From the NCBI GenBank assembly GCA_913061245.1, contig CAJXTO010000091.1, positions 1 through 6,196 on the forward strand: a stretch of DNA of 6,196 nt, written 5' to 3'. Below, one piece after another: positions 1 through 6,196 of the stretch. The notes under the pieces are model-generated. The model was not told the origin of the DNA. It saw only the letters and a list, made by a program, of their open reading frames with translations, and made no database searches. The first letter of the stretch is position 1. Every line of letters begins with the position of its first letter. This DNA is from an uncultured Oceanospirillales bacterium (GTDB lineage: Bacteria; Pseudomonadota; Gammaproteobacteria; Pseudomonadales; Litorivicinaceae). The translations under genes and the position numbers were made by a program.

Positions 1-235
1 CGATGCATTAATCAAAGAAGCCACGCGGGTTCTCAAGCCCCATGGACGCCTTCTATTGGTCGCATTCACCGAGGCTGCTCAAGCCAAAACTCCGCCATCC
101 GTGGGTATCGCAATTTCTGATATTCGCCGTTGGCTTGAAGAGGCTGGCTTAACAATCACCGCAACTAACGTTCTACCTGGCGATGTGCTGGATATTAGTT
201 TGTTGGTCTCTGAAAAAAACAAGGATCGATCATGA
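1..235 (+). CDS. SAM-dependent methyltransferase C-terminus (probable ArsR-type regulator/methyltransferase), 5' partial
   Basis: The frame is open from base 2 to the TGA at 233-235, giving the last 77 residues of a protein whose start lies outside the window. The piece begins with a stretch containing EATRVLKPHGRLLLVAF. This resembles the post-motif III region of class I methyltransferases, where 'EA.RVLKPGG.LL' normally precedes a beta strand; here the usual second Gly is His (KPHG). It continues with a helix (ISDIRRWLEEAGL) and a final strand pair, as in UbiE-like folds. Proteins of this type that precede methionine-cycle genes are commonly fusions of an ArsR winged helix to a methyltransferase; the regulator half cannot be seen here, so that identity is inferred from context. 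The stop overlaps the metF start by ATGA, implying co-transcription and translational coupling. It could instead be a stand-alone methyltransferase. The methyltransferase-like fold is fairly secure; the substrate is unknown. Confidence 0.75.
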   Translation, partial: DALIKEATRVLKPHGRLLLVAFTEAAQAKTPPSVGIAISDIRRWLEEAGLTITATNVLPGDVLDISLLVSEKNKDRS

Positions 236-1080
236 GTGCACCGCGCGTGTCATTTGAATTTTTTCCACCAAAAACACCAGAAGCTGAAGCGAGCCTCTGG
301 AAAACCGTGGAACGACTCGCACCGTTAAATCCCGAATTTGTATCTGTCACCTATGGAGCTGATGGATCAACGCGCGAGCGGACACACCAGGTCATCGAAA
401 GCATCTTAAAGAAAACAACGATAAAGCCTGTTCCTCACCTCACCTGTGTCGGCGCCCCACGAGACGAGATCGACACGATCGCCGATGACTATTGGAGCAT
501 GGGTGTTCGCCAGATTGTTGCCCTGCGTGGTGATCCAGAGGGCGGCGCGGAAGCCGATTATGTGCCGCACCCAGATGGATACGCCTATGCCTCTGATTTG
601 GTTGAGGGATTACTCGAGAGACATCCATTCGAATTATTCGTTGCAGCCTACCCAGAGACGCACCCACAGGCTGTTTCAGCAGACGCTGATCTGGATAATT
701 TAAAGCGTAAAGTCGAGGCGGGTGGTCGCCGTGCGATCACCCAATTCTTTTTCGATAACGAGATTTTCTTGCGTTTTCGTGATCGAGTCGCTGCCGCACA
801 GATCGACGTCGAGTTGATCCCGGGGATTTTACCGGTCACGAACTTTAATACGCTGGTTCGATTTGCCGGTGCCTGTGGCGCATCGATTCCACAATCACTC
901 TCAACGTTGTTTGAAGGTCTCGATGAAGATCCAACAACACGGCAATTGATCGCTGCGCATGCGGCGGTATCCCAGGCCGAGGGCCTTGGCCGCGAGGGCG
1001 TTGAAGACTTTCATTTCTACACACTCAATCGCGCAGATCTTAGTTTTGCAGTCTGCCACGCGTTAGGAGTTCGAGGTTAA
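232..1080 (+). CDS. metF: 5,10-methylenetetrahydrofolate reductase (MetF)
   Basis: This cytosolic FAD enzyme reduces 5,10-methylene-THF to 5-methyl-THF, the methyl donor for the MetH encoded next door. The 282-residue product is a single TIM barrel and aligns along its whole length with E. coli MetF (296 aa), lacking only about 19 residues of the N-terminal extension. Visible motifs are SFEFFPP at 7-13 with the catalytic Glu at 9, FVSVTYGADG at 36-45, PHLTC at 68-72, LRGD at 98-101 with the flavin-tuning Asp at 101, YPETHP at 140-145, ITQFFFD at 169-175 with the folate-contacting Gln at 171, IPGILPV at 196-202, and HFYTLNRA at 261-268 near the C-terminus. Phe211 probably corresponds to E. coli Phe223. 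The ATG at 232 is supported by AAGGA at 221-225 with a 6-nt spacer. It overlaps the upstream stop and is followed by metH after 2 nt. A short insertion follows LRGD relative to E. coli. Confidence 0.97.
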   Translation: MSAPRVSFEFFPPKTPEAEASLWKTVERLAPLNPEFVSVTYGADGSTRERTHQVIESILKKTTIKPVPHLTCVGAPRDEIDTIADDYWSMGVRQIVALRGDPEGGAEADYVPHPDGYAYASDLVEGLLERHPFELFVAAYPETHPQAVSADADLDNLKRKVEAGGRRAITQFFFDNEIFLRFRDRVAAAQIDVELIPGILPVTNFNTLVRFAGACGASIPQSLSTLFEGLDEDPTTRQLIAAHAAVSQAEGLGREGVEDFHFYTLNRADLSFAVCHALGVRG

Positions 1081-1082
1081 GC

Positions 1083-4000
1083 ATGACACGCGATGAGCGC
1101 ATTCAGTGGCTTGAATCCACACTATTAGAGTCTGTTGTCATTCTCGATGGCGGCATGGGCACAATGATTCAGGGCGCAGGCCTTGGTGAAAGTGACTATC
1201 GCGGCGAGCGATTTAAAGATTTCCCTCAAGATTTAAAGGGAAATAATGATCTTCTCACGCTGACCCAGCCCGACCTCATCGCATCGATTCATAAAGCCTA
1301 TGTCGATGCTGGCGCAAGCATCGTTGAGACTAATACCTTCAATGCGAACAAACCTTCCATGGCTGATTATGCGATGGAAGATTTGGTCAGCGAACTCAAT
1401 CGTGAGGCGGCGAAACTCGCGCGCTCAGTCGCTGACTCTTACGATAGGCCAGTATTGGTAGCGGGCGTTTTAGGACCAACCAACAGAACGTGCTCGATTA
1501 GCCCTGATGTCAACGACCCAGGTGCACGAAACATTACATTCAATCAACTGGTCGAAACGTACATGGATGCGACTCGCGCACTACTCGAGGGTGGTGCCGA
1601 TCTCATTTTGGTCGAAACGATTTTCGATACCTTGAATGCAAAGGCTGCATTGTTCGCTATCGACGAAGTCGCACGCGAAACAGGCATCCAGATTCGTATC
1701 ATGATCTCGGGCACGATCACCGATGCCTCGGGTCGAACTCTATCAGGACAAACAACTGAGGCGTTTTGGTTCTCAGTCCGTCATGCCAAGCCACTCACGA
1801 TTGGATTGAACTGTGCACTCGGACCCAAAGAACTCCGCCCGTTCTTGTCAGACTTGTCTCGAGTTGCAGATACCTTTGTCTCAGCACACCCAAATGCGGG
1901 ACTTCCCAACCAATTTGGTGAATATGATTTAGATGCCGCTGAAATGTCTGAGATTGTCGCCGAATACGCGCAATCAGGTCTTGTAAACATCATCGGCGGT
2001 TGTTGTGGAACCACTCCAGAGCACATCCGCTTGATCGCAGACAAGGTCGCACATCACAAGCCGCGCAAAGTCCCGACGAAAGAGCCTGTGATGCGTTTAT
2101 CAGGGCTTGAACCCTTTATTGCTGATGACACCACTGGCTTTGTCAACGTGGGTGAAAGAACCAACGTCACGGGTTCAGCTATGTTCAAGCGACTTATTCT
2201 CAATGGTGAATTTGACGAAGCGCTTGCTGTCGCTCGCCAGCAGGTCGAAAACGGCGCCCAGGTCATCGATATCAATATGGATGAAGGGATGCTTGACTCC
2301 AAGTCGGCAATGGTGACTTTCTTAAACCTAATTGCTTCAGAACCTGATATCTCAAGGGTCCCTGTGATGATTGACTCATCCAAATGGGACATCCTTGAAG
2401 CGGGTATGCAATGCGTTCAAGGCAAGGGAATCATTAACTCCATCTCACTGAAAGAAGGTGAAGCGAATTTCCTGGAGCAGGCTCGTAAAATTCGACAGTA
2501 TGGATTTGCTGTTGTCGTTATGGCGTTCGATGAGACAGGGCAAGCAGATACGCGTGAGCGCAAGCTCGAGATCTGTAAGCGCTCATACCAGCTATTAACC
2601 GAAGTGATCGGTTTCCCTCCTGAAGATATCGTGTTCGACCCTAACGTCTTTGCTGTTGCGACGGGTATCGAAGAACACAACAACTATGCACTCGATTTCA
2701 TCAATGCCTGTAAAGACATCACTGAACACTGTCCGCACAGTTATATTTCCGGCGGCATTTCTAATGTCTCCTTCTCGTTCCGCGGGAATAACCCAGTACG
2801 TGAAGCCATGCATTCGGTGTTCTTATATCACGCGATTCGAGAAGGTCTCTCGATGGGTATCGTTAATGCAGGGCAATTGGCCATTTATGAAGATATCGAT
2901 CCAGAACTTCGAGAGCTCGTTGAAGACGTTATTCTGAATCGCCGCGATGATTCGACCGAACGACTTGTCGATATCGCACCAAAATACAATGTCGACAAAG
3001 AAGACGATGACACCACGGTCGCTGAATGGCGCAATGGAACGTGCGAAGAACGTTTAGCCTATGCGCTGATCAAGGGTATCGATACCTATGTGGTTGAAGA
3101 TACTGAAGAGGCGCGAGTGAAAGCACCACGCCCACTGTCCGTGATTGAAGGTCCTCTTATGGATGGCATGAATACCGTTGGCGACCTGTTTGGCGCCGGC
3201 AAAATGTTCTTGCCACAGGTTGTGAAATCAGCCCGCGTGATGAAAAAAGCTGTTGCTCATCTCATTCCATTCATTGAAGAAGAAAAAGAAGCTGCAGGTG
3301 ACACAAGCCAGGAACATGGTGTAATCATCATGGCGACCGTCAAAGGTGATGTTCACGATATTGGGAAAAATATTGTGGGTGTCGTTTTGCAGTGTAATAA
3401 CTTCAAAGTGATCGATTTAGGTGTGATGGTCCCAACTCAGACCATTCTAGATGCCGCGCGCGAACACAACGCAGACATCATCGGACTCTCTGGCTTAATC
3501 ACTCCATCCTTGGATGAAATGGTGACTGTGGCGTCTGAAATGGAGCGTCAGGGGTTCACTTGCCCATTATTGATTGGCGGAGCAACTACCTCTCCAGCAC
3601 ACACTTCGGTGAAAATTGATCCTGCCTATTCTGGCCCAGTGCTCTATGTGAAAGACGCCTCACGTGCTGTTGGTGTCGCTTCAAAATTGTTGAGTGATGA
3701 GCGCGAAGCATACCATCAGGAAATCGCCGCCGACCACGACGCAAAACGCAAAGCGCATGCCGGTAAAGCACCGAAGAAACTTCTTTCAATTGCGGACGCG
3801 AATTCGCGCCGTCCTGAACTTCAATTTGATACGACAACGATCAAAACGCCCAACTCAATTGGACGCGTCGTACTGAATGACTACCCATTGGACGCACTAT
3901 TAGACACGATTGATTGGATGCCATTCTTCAATGCTTGGGAGTTCAGTGGAAAATTCCCTGACATCTTAAACGACCCTCGAAAAGGGCCTGAAGCGCGAAA

Positions 4001-4751
4001 ACTGTACAACGACGCACAAGCGATGCTTGATCGAATCATTGATGAAAAATGGTTGCGAGCCGATGCTGTCGCTGGGTGTTTCCCCGCCTATTCAGAAGGG
4101 AACAGTATCGTGATTTTGGATCCTGATAATCACGAGCGTGAATTACTGAGAACGCACTGGCTGAGGCAACAACGCCCGATGCCTGATGGCAAGCCACAGT
4201 TATGCTTAAGTGATTTCATTGCACCGAAAGAATCCGGTCAGATTGACTATATTGGGGCGTTCGCGGTCACAACAGGTCATGGAATCGACGCGCATGTCAA
4301 AGCCTTTGAGGACGCACACGATGACTACCAAGCGATTCTACTGAAAGCGCTTGCTGATCGATTTGCAGAGAGTTTCGCGGAACACCTTCACCGTCGGGTG
4401 CGTACCGAGTTTTGGGGATACGCTGCCGACGAAGCATTGTCCAATGATGAACTCATCCGTGAAAAATACCGCGGAATACGCCCCGCACCCGGATATCCAG
4501 CATGTCCTGATCATCGCGAAAAACGATCGTTGTGGTCGCTACTTGATGTTGAATCGGCAACAGGAATCTCGCTCACTGAGAGTTTAGCCATGTGGCCGAC
4601 AGCTTCTGTGAGTGGCTTTTACTTTGCTCACCCAGATGCGCGCTATTTCACGCTAGGACAAATTGGAAAAGATCAATTGGCAAGTTACTCAGAATTGAGA
4701 AACGAAGCAGTTGATGAGAATGCACGCTGGCTCTCACCCATCCTTGGGTAA
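1083..4751 (+). CDS. metH: Cobalamin-dependent methionine synthase (MetH)
   Basis: MetH transfers the methyl group of 5-methyl-THF through methylcobalamin to homocysteine, forming methionine and THF. The 1222-residue product matches E. coli MetH (1227 aa) in length and module order. The homocysteine domain (about 1-325) has DGGMGTMIQ at 22-30 and the zinc ligands Cys244 (GLNCALG) and Cys307/Cys308 (GGCCGTTPEH). The pterin domain (about 350-620) has GERTNVTGS from 357 and DPNVFAVATG from 519. The cap and B12 domains (about 650-890) hold GDVHDIGKN at 755-763, whose His758 is the lower cobalt ligand, with Asp756 and Ser809 completing the expected triad. The reactivation (AdoMet) domain (about 915-1222) has Glu1096 and RPAPGYPACPDH from Arg1133, so the enzyme should repair oxidised cob(II)alamin. 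All key residues are present. GAGG at 1073-1076, inside the end of metF, lies 6 nt before the ATG. No cobalamin riboswitch fits in the 2-nt gap, so regulation must come from the operon promoter upstream of the window. Confidence 0.98.
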   Translation: MTRDERIQWLESTLLESVVILDGGMGTMIQGAGLGESDYRGERFKDFPQDLKGNNDLLTLTQPDLIASIHKAYVDAGASIVETNTFNANKPSMADYAMEDLVSELNREAAKLARSVADSYDRPVLVAGVLGPTNRTCSISPDVNDPGARNITFNQLVETYMDATRALLEGGADLILVETIFDTLNAKAALFAIDEVARETGIQIRIMISGTITDASGRTLSGQTTEAFWFSVRHAKPLTIGLNCALGPKELRPFLSDLSRVADTFVSAHPNAGLPNQFGEYDLDAAEMSEIVAEYAQSGLVNIIGGCCGTTPEHIRLIADKVAHHKPRKVPTKEPVMRLSGLEPFIADDTTGFVNVGERTNVTGSAMFKRLILNGEFDEALAVARQQVENGAQVIDINMDEGMLDSKSAMVTFLNLIASEPDISRVPVMIDSSKWDILEAGMQCVQGKGIINSISLKEGEANFLEQARKIRQYGFAVVVMAFDETGQADTRERKLEICKRSYQLLTEVIGFPPEDIVFDPNVFAVATGIEEHNNYALDFINACKDITEHCPHSYISGGISNVSFSFRGNNPVREAMHSVFLYHAIREGLSMGIVNAGQLAIYEDIDPELRELVEDVILNRRDDSTERLVDIAPKYNVDKEDDDTTVAEWRNGTCEERLAYALIKGIDTYVVEDTEEARVKAPRPLSVIEGPLMDGMNTVGDLFGAGKMFLPQVVKSARVMKKAVAHLIPFIEEEKEAAGDTSQEHGVIIMATVKGDVHDIGKNIVGVVLQCNNFKVIDLGVMVPTQTILDAAREHNADIIGLSGLITPSLDEMVTVASEMERQGFTCPLLIGGATTSPAHTSVKIDPAYSGPVLYVKDASRAVGVASKLLSDEREAYHQEIAADHDAKRKAHAGKAPKKLLSIADANSRRPELQFDTTTIKTPNSIGRVVLNDYPLDALLDTIDWMPFFNAWEFSGKFPDILNDPRKGPEARKLYNDAQAMLDRIIDEKWLRADAVAGCFPAYSEGNSIVILDPDNHERELLRTHWLRQQRPMPDGKPQLCLSDFIAPKESGQIDYIGAFAVTTGHGIDAHVKAFEDAHDDYQAILLKALADRFAESFAEHLHRRVRTEFWGYAADEALSNDELIREKYRGIRPAPGYPACPDHREKRSLWSLLDVESATGISLTESLAMWPTASVSGFYFAHPDARYFTLGQIGKDQLASYSELRNEAVDENARWLSPILG

Positions 4752-4754
4752 GAG
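4731..4754. terminator. Hairpin between converging metH and small ORF; possible bidirectional terminator
   Basis: The arms at 4731-4739 (CTCTCACCC) and 4746-4754 (GGGTAAGAG) enclose a 6-nt loop. As plus-strand RNA the 9-bp stem has one C-A mismatch. As minus-strand RNA the same position is a G-U wobble, so the fold is fully paired. The hairpin includes the metH stop codon and abuts the stop of the minus-strand ORF at 4755. The plus side is followed by a moderately T-rich stretch (TCAGTTTCTCTT). The minus side has no U-tract, so intrinsic termination is plausible for metH and weak for the opposite strand. The structure may serve mainly as a 3'-end stabiliser. Confidence 0.4.
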
Positions 4755-5009
4755 TCAGTTTCTCTTGCGAGGGCGATGAAAGATCTGTTTGTGGACTGGA
4801 CCAACTCGGTGACCGCTCATATAGACCTCACCTCGCCAGCGACAAAACAGAATGAAGTTGGACATCATCTCCATCACCGCCTTGAACGGACGCACTCGCT
4901 CAAATTTTCCGTGCTGAATAAGTGCTTCAATTTCGGAGCGGTCCATCCCTCGCGCTGATATCGAACGATCAGCTGACGACCCCGTCCATTCAGTTAATTT
5001 CAAACGCAT
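4755..5009 (-). CDS. Small basic protein of unknown function (84 aa)
   Basis: I do not recognise this protein. From the ATG at 5009-5007 it is 84 residues, strongly basic (17 Arg/Lys against 8 Asp/Glu) and ends in an Arg/Lys-rich tail (HRPRKRN). It has no signal peptide and no convincing membrane segment; a short hydrophobic patch (NFILFCRW) lies near 50-57 and a probable helix (RSEIEALIQHGKF) near 24-36. Reasons to believe it: AGGGA at 5021-5017 with a 7-nt spacer, a sigma70-like promoter 30-57 nt upstream, codons like those of neighbouring genes, and a stop only 3 nt from the metH stop with a shared hairpin. A longer reading from TTG at 5066 would begin at the -35 box and contain the -10 box, so the ATG is preferred. 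The basic charge would suit nucleic-acid binding, but that is a guess. It might also be a non-coding RNA locus. Confidence 0.5.
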   Translation of the reverse strand: MRLKLTEWTGSSADRSISARGMDRSEIEALIQHGKFERVRPFKAVMEMMSNFILFCRWRGEVYMSGHRVGPVHKQIFHRPRKRN

Positions 5010-5014
5010 CGATC

Positions 5015-5022
5015 CATCCCTG
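5015..5022 (-). promoter_or_regulatory. Candidate CsrA/RsmA site overlapping the small ORF's Shine-Dalgarno sequence
   Basis: The minus-strand RNA reads CAGGGAUG here, which fits the core CARGGAUG of the CsrA binding consensus. It contains the AGGGA that acts as the ribosome binding site, 7 nt before the ATG. Occlusion of a GGA-containing Shine-Dalgarno sequence is the classic way CsrA represses translation. Short motif matches arise by chance, so this is suggestive only. Confidence 0.3.
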
Positions 5023-5038
5023 CGAATACTTTCACTAA

Positions 5039-5066
5039 AGTATAAGGGATTTTTTGTGCGTCGCAA
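5039..5066 (-). promoter_or_regulatory. Sigma70-like promoter for the small ORF
   Basis: On the minus strand, TTGCGA at 5066-5061 (4 of 6 to the -35 consensus) and TATACT at 5044-5039 (5 of 6 to the -10 consensus) are separated by 16 nt. Transcription would start near 5032, giving a leader of about 23 nt that contains the Shine-Dalgarno sequence. The promoter lies just beyond the pdxB stop codon, so the small ORF may be transcribed both independently and by read-through from pdxB. Confidence 0.5.
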
Positions 5067-5072
5067 TATTTT

Positions 5073-6128
5073 TTATAGAGGGTAAATCTCAGATTCTCGA
5101 CGTAACCGATATAATTTCCGAACTTCATCAAACAAATCCGGCTTTTCCATCTCAAATGCGCGAAAGACTCGTTCACGCAACACGCGATCAGTTTCAGCCA
5201 TTGGGCACGCTTTGAGAATGGCATCCATGGATGAATGACTAGACGGTCGAGCCCCGGCAACTGCCTCCAAAAATGCGTCTTCATCGAGATGATTCAACTC
5301 AAAGCTGAAACGAGCTGCGGCTTCTTGAAGTATTTGCTTCGTTCCCCGGTATTTACCCTCTGCAGAATGGCCAGCAATATGCGGACTGATCCGCCAAGAA
5401 CGACTGATCAGCGCATCACTGATCACCGGCTCATTTGGAAATACATCCAAGACCAAATCAAAATGCGTCTGTTTCAGTAGGTCATGCTCATGCAACACCT
5501 GCCCTCTTGATGCATTGATCAACAGTGCGTGACGCTTGATTCGCGATAATGCTTTTTCATCCAATAGCCGATCCGTTATGTAGTGGCCTTCAGTGACGCG
5601 TGGTACATGAACTGAAATGACATCTGACTGGCGAACAACATCCTGCATCGGTACATGATTGGGCAAGTCTTCAGAATCAAATCGCGGCTGATCAGACAAG
5701 AGCGTCTGAATCCCCATCGCTTGAGCTCGCGTATGAAGAAGCGATCCCACAGCACCGACACCAATAATGCCGAGTACAAGATCATCGGTTGCACGTCCCC
5801 TCGATTTCGCCCAACTCAAAAGATGAGACAGCACATAATCAGTCACTGCGAACGCATTACACCCAGGCGCAGATACGACCGAAATATGCCGATCGACGAG
5901 CTGCTTCAGCGGCAGGTGGTCAGTACCTATGGTTGCTGTACCGATGTAGCGAATGGATTCAGGGAGGTTATGAGCCAAAACGCGTGCTGTTGAGCGAACC
6001 AGTAGCGCATCTGCGCCGTCTAACAACGAGCGAGGGATATCACGACCAGAGTACCAACGAATCTCACAATGACTCGGGGCAAGCTCGCTCAGTCCAAGCA
6101 GTCCCTCATCGGCCACAAATACAGTCAT
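5073..6128 (-). CDS. pdxB: Erythronate-4-phosphate dehydrogenase (PdxB), C-terminus apparently shortened
   Basis: PdxB oxidises 4-phospho-D-erythronate to 2-oxo-3-hydroxy-4-phosphobutanoate, the second step of DXP-dependent pyridoxal 5'-phosphate synthesis, in the cytosol. The 351-residue product is a D-isomer-specific 2-hydroxyacid dehydrogenase. Its motifs are GTATIGTDH at 63-71 and SAPGCNAFAV at 86-95 (both typical of PdxB), the nucleotide-binding GIIGVGAVG at 120-128, and the catalytic Arg208 (NASRG), Glu233 (PNEP) and His250 (SPHIAGH). EGKYRGTKQI at 257-266 is also PdxB-like. The C-terminal dimerisation region is present up to FDEVRKLYRLRRE (333-345), then the protein stops about 25 residues before E. 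coli PdxB (378 aa) would. A frameshift at 5076-5096 is a plausible reason, and the active site is unaffected. The ATG is supported by AAGGGA at 6141-6136 with a 7-nt spacer. It is convergent with metH and followed on the same strand by the small ORF. Confidence 0.95.
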   Translation of the reverse strand: MTVFVADEGLLGLSELAPSHCEIRWYSGRDIPRSLLDGADALLVRSTARVLAHNLPESIRYIGTATIGTDHLPLKQLVDRHISVVSAPGCNAFAVTDYVLSHLLSWAKSRGRATDDLVLGIIGVGAVGSLLHTRAQAMGIQTLLSDQPRFDSEDLPNHVPMQDVVRQSDVISVHVPRVTEGHYITDRLLDEKALSRIKRHALLINASRGQVLHEHDLLKQTHFDLVLDVFPNEPVISDALISRSWRISPHIAGHSAEGKYRGTKQILQEAAARFSFELNHLDEDAFLEAVAGARPSSHSSMDAILKACPMAETDRVLRERVFRAFEMEKPDLFDEVRKLYRLRRESEIYPL

Positions 6129-6155
6129 TGAAAGTTCCCTTAAGCGAAACCATTG

Positions 6156-6184
6156 ATTGTCGCCTATACTCTCGTCTCAGACAA
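6156..6184 (-). promoter_or_regulatory. Candidate pdxB promoter
   Basis: On the minus strand, TTGTCT at 6184-6179 and GACAAT at 6161-6156 each match 4 of 6 consensus bases and are 17 nt apart. Transcription would start near 6149, leaving a leader of about 21 nt that contains the pdxB Shine-Dalgarno sequence. A plus-strand TATACT at 6165-6170 lies inside it and could belong to a divergent gene beyond the window, but I see no good -35 for it. Confidence 0.3.
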
Positions 6185-6196
6185 AGCCACGACATC

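Larger units (their letters stand above)
5000..5075 (-). other. Possible out-of-frame remnant of the PdxB C-terminal tail
   Basis: Shifting one base forward from the pdxB frame, the minus strand is open through the pdxB stop and ends at a TGA at 5002-5000. The downstream residues read LYKKYCDAQ followed shortly by TLVKVF. This resembles the end of E. coli PdxB, where LYVICDDA is followed by LLCKLGF. Joining the frames at 5076-5096 would give about 375 residues, close to E. coli PdxB at 378. The extended gene would overlap the small ORF start by 10 nt. The similarity is short and judged by eye from memory of the E. coli protein. Causes could be a real mutation, a sequencing error or coincidence. 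Confidence 0.35.

Noticed and set aside
1064..1082. Search for a cobalamin riboswitch or Met repressor box ahead of metH
   Set aside because: The metF-metH gap is 2 nt and no MetJ-like AGACGTCT repeats or MetR-type TGAA-N5-TTCA palindromes were seen near either start.
1781..2683. Several open frames antisense to or out of frame with metH
   Set aside because: The MetH frame is conserved continuously here, including its zinc ligands and pterin-binding motifs; these are byproducts of its codon use.
4776..4958. Plus-strand 60-codon open frame between metH and pdxB
   Set aside because: It has no clear Shine-Dalgarno sequence, is antisense to the better supported minus-strand ORF and has no recognisable motif.
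4755..5066. 103-aa TTG-initiated version of the small ORF
   Set aside because: Its start codon coincides with the -35 box and the -10 box lies inside it. The internal ATG at 5009 has a proper Shine-Dalgarno sequence and the right distance from the promoter. It shares the pdxB frame, but the downstream residues do not look like PdxB.
5073..5284. Minus-strand open frame overlapping the 3' part of pdxB
   Set aside because: Within pdxB it is a shadow of the true frame. Only its last part (5075-5000) is of interest, as the possible displaced PdxB tail.
6165..6170. Plus-strand TATACT as a divergent promoter
   Set aside because: The best -35 candidate (TTAAGC at 6140-6145) is weak and 19 nt away, and no downstream gene is visible in the remaining bases.

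Overview
The window looks like chromosomal DNA from a gammaproteobacterium, probably a marine Oceanospirillales-like lineage. This rests on three points: roughly 50% G+C by eye, a full-length cobalamin-dependent MetH very close to the E. coli enzyme, and a PdxB-type 4-phosphoerythronate dehydrogenase, a step typical of the gammaproteobacterial pyridoxal-phosphate route. The species assignment is inference. I see no mobile element, CRISPR array, tRNA or rRNA.

Plus strand, 1-4751: a tightly packed one-carbon/methionine operon. It opens with the last 77 codons of a SAM-dependent methyltransferase-like protein, probably the C-terminus of an ArsR-type regulator/methyltransferase fusion. Its stop codon overlaps the start of metF (ATGA). 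After metF there are only 2 nt before metH. MetF reduces methylene-THF to methyl-THF, and MetH uses that methyl group to make methionine from homocysteine. The operon promoter lies outside the window.

Minus strand, 6128-4755: pdxB, followed by a small uncharacterised ORF of 84 codons that converges on metH with a 3-nt gap. A 24-nt hairpin lies exactly between and across the two converging gene ends. The small ORF has its own good-looking sigma70 promoter and Shine-Dalgarno sequence.

Two points deserve attention. First, pdxB as sequenced stops about 25 residues short of the usual family length, and a different reading frame directly downstream appears to carry a PdxB-like C-terminal tail. This suggests a 1-nt frameshift at 5076-5096. 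Second, the small ORF's Shine-Dalgarno sequence and the loop of the terminal hairpin both match the core CsrA/RsmA binding consensus, so this transcript may be under Csr/Rsm control or act as an RNA regulator. The rest is ordinary, well-conserved metabolism.
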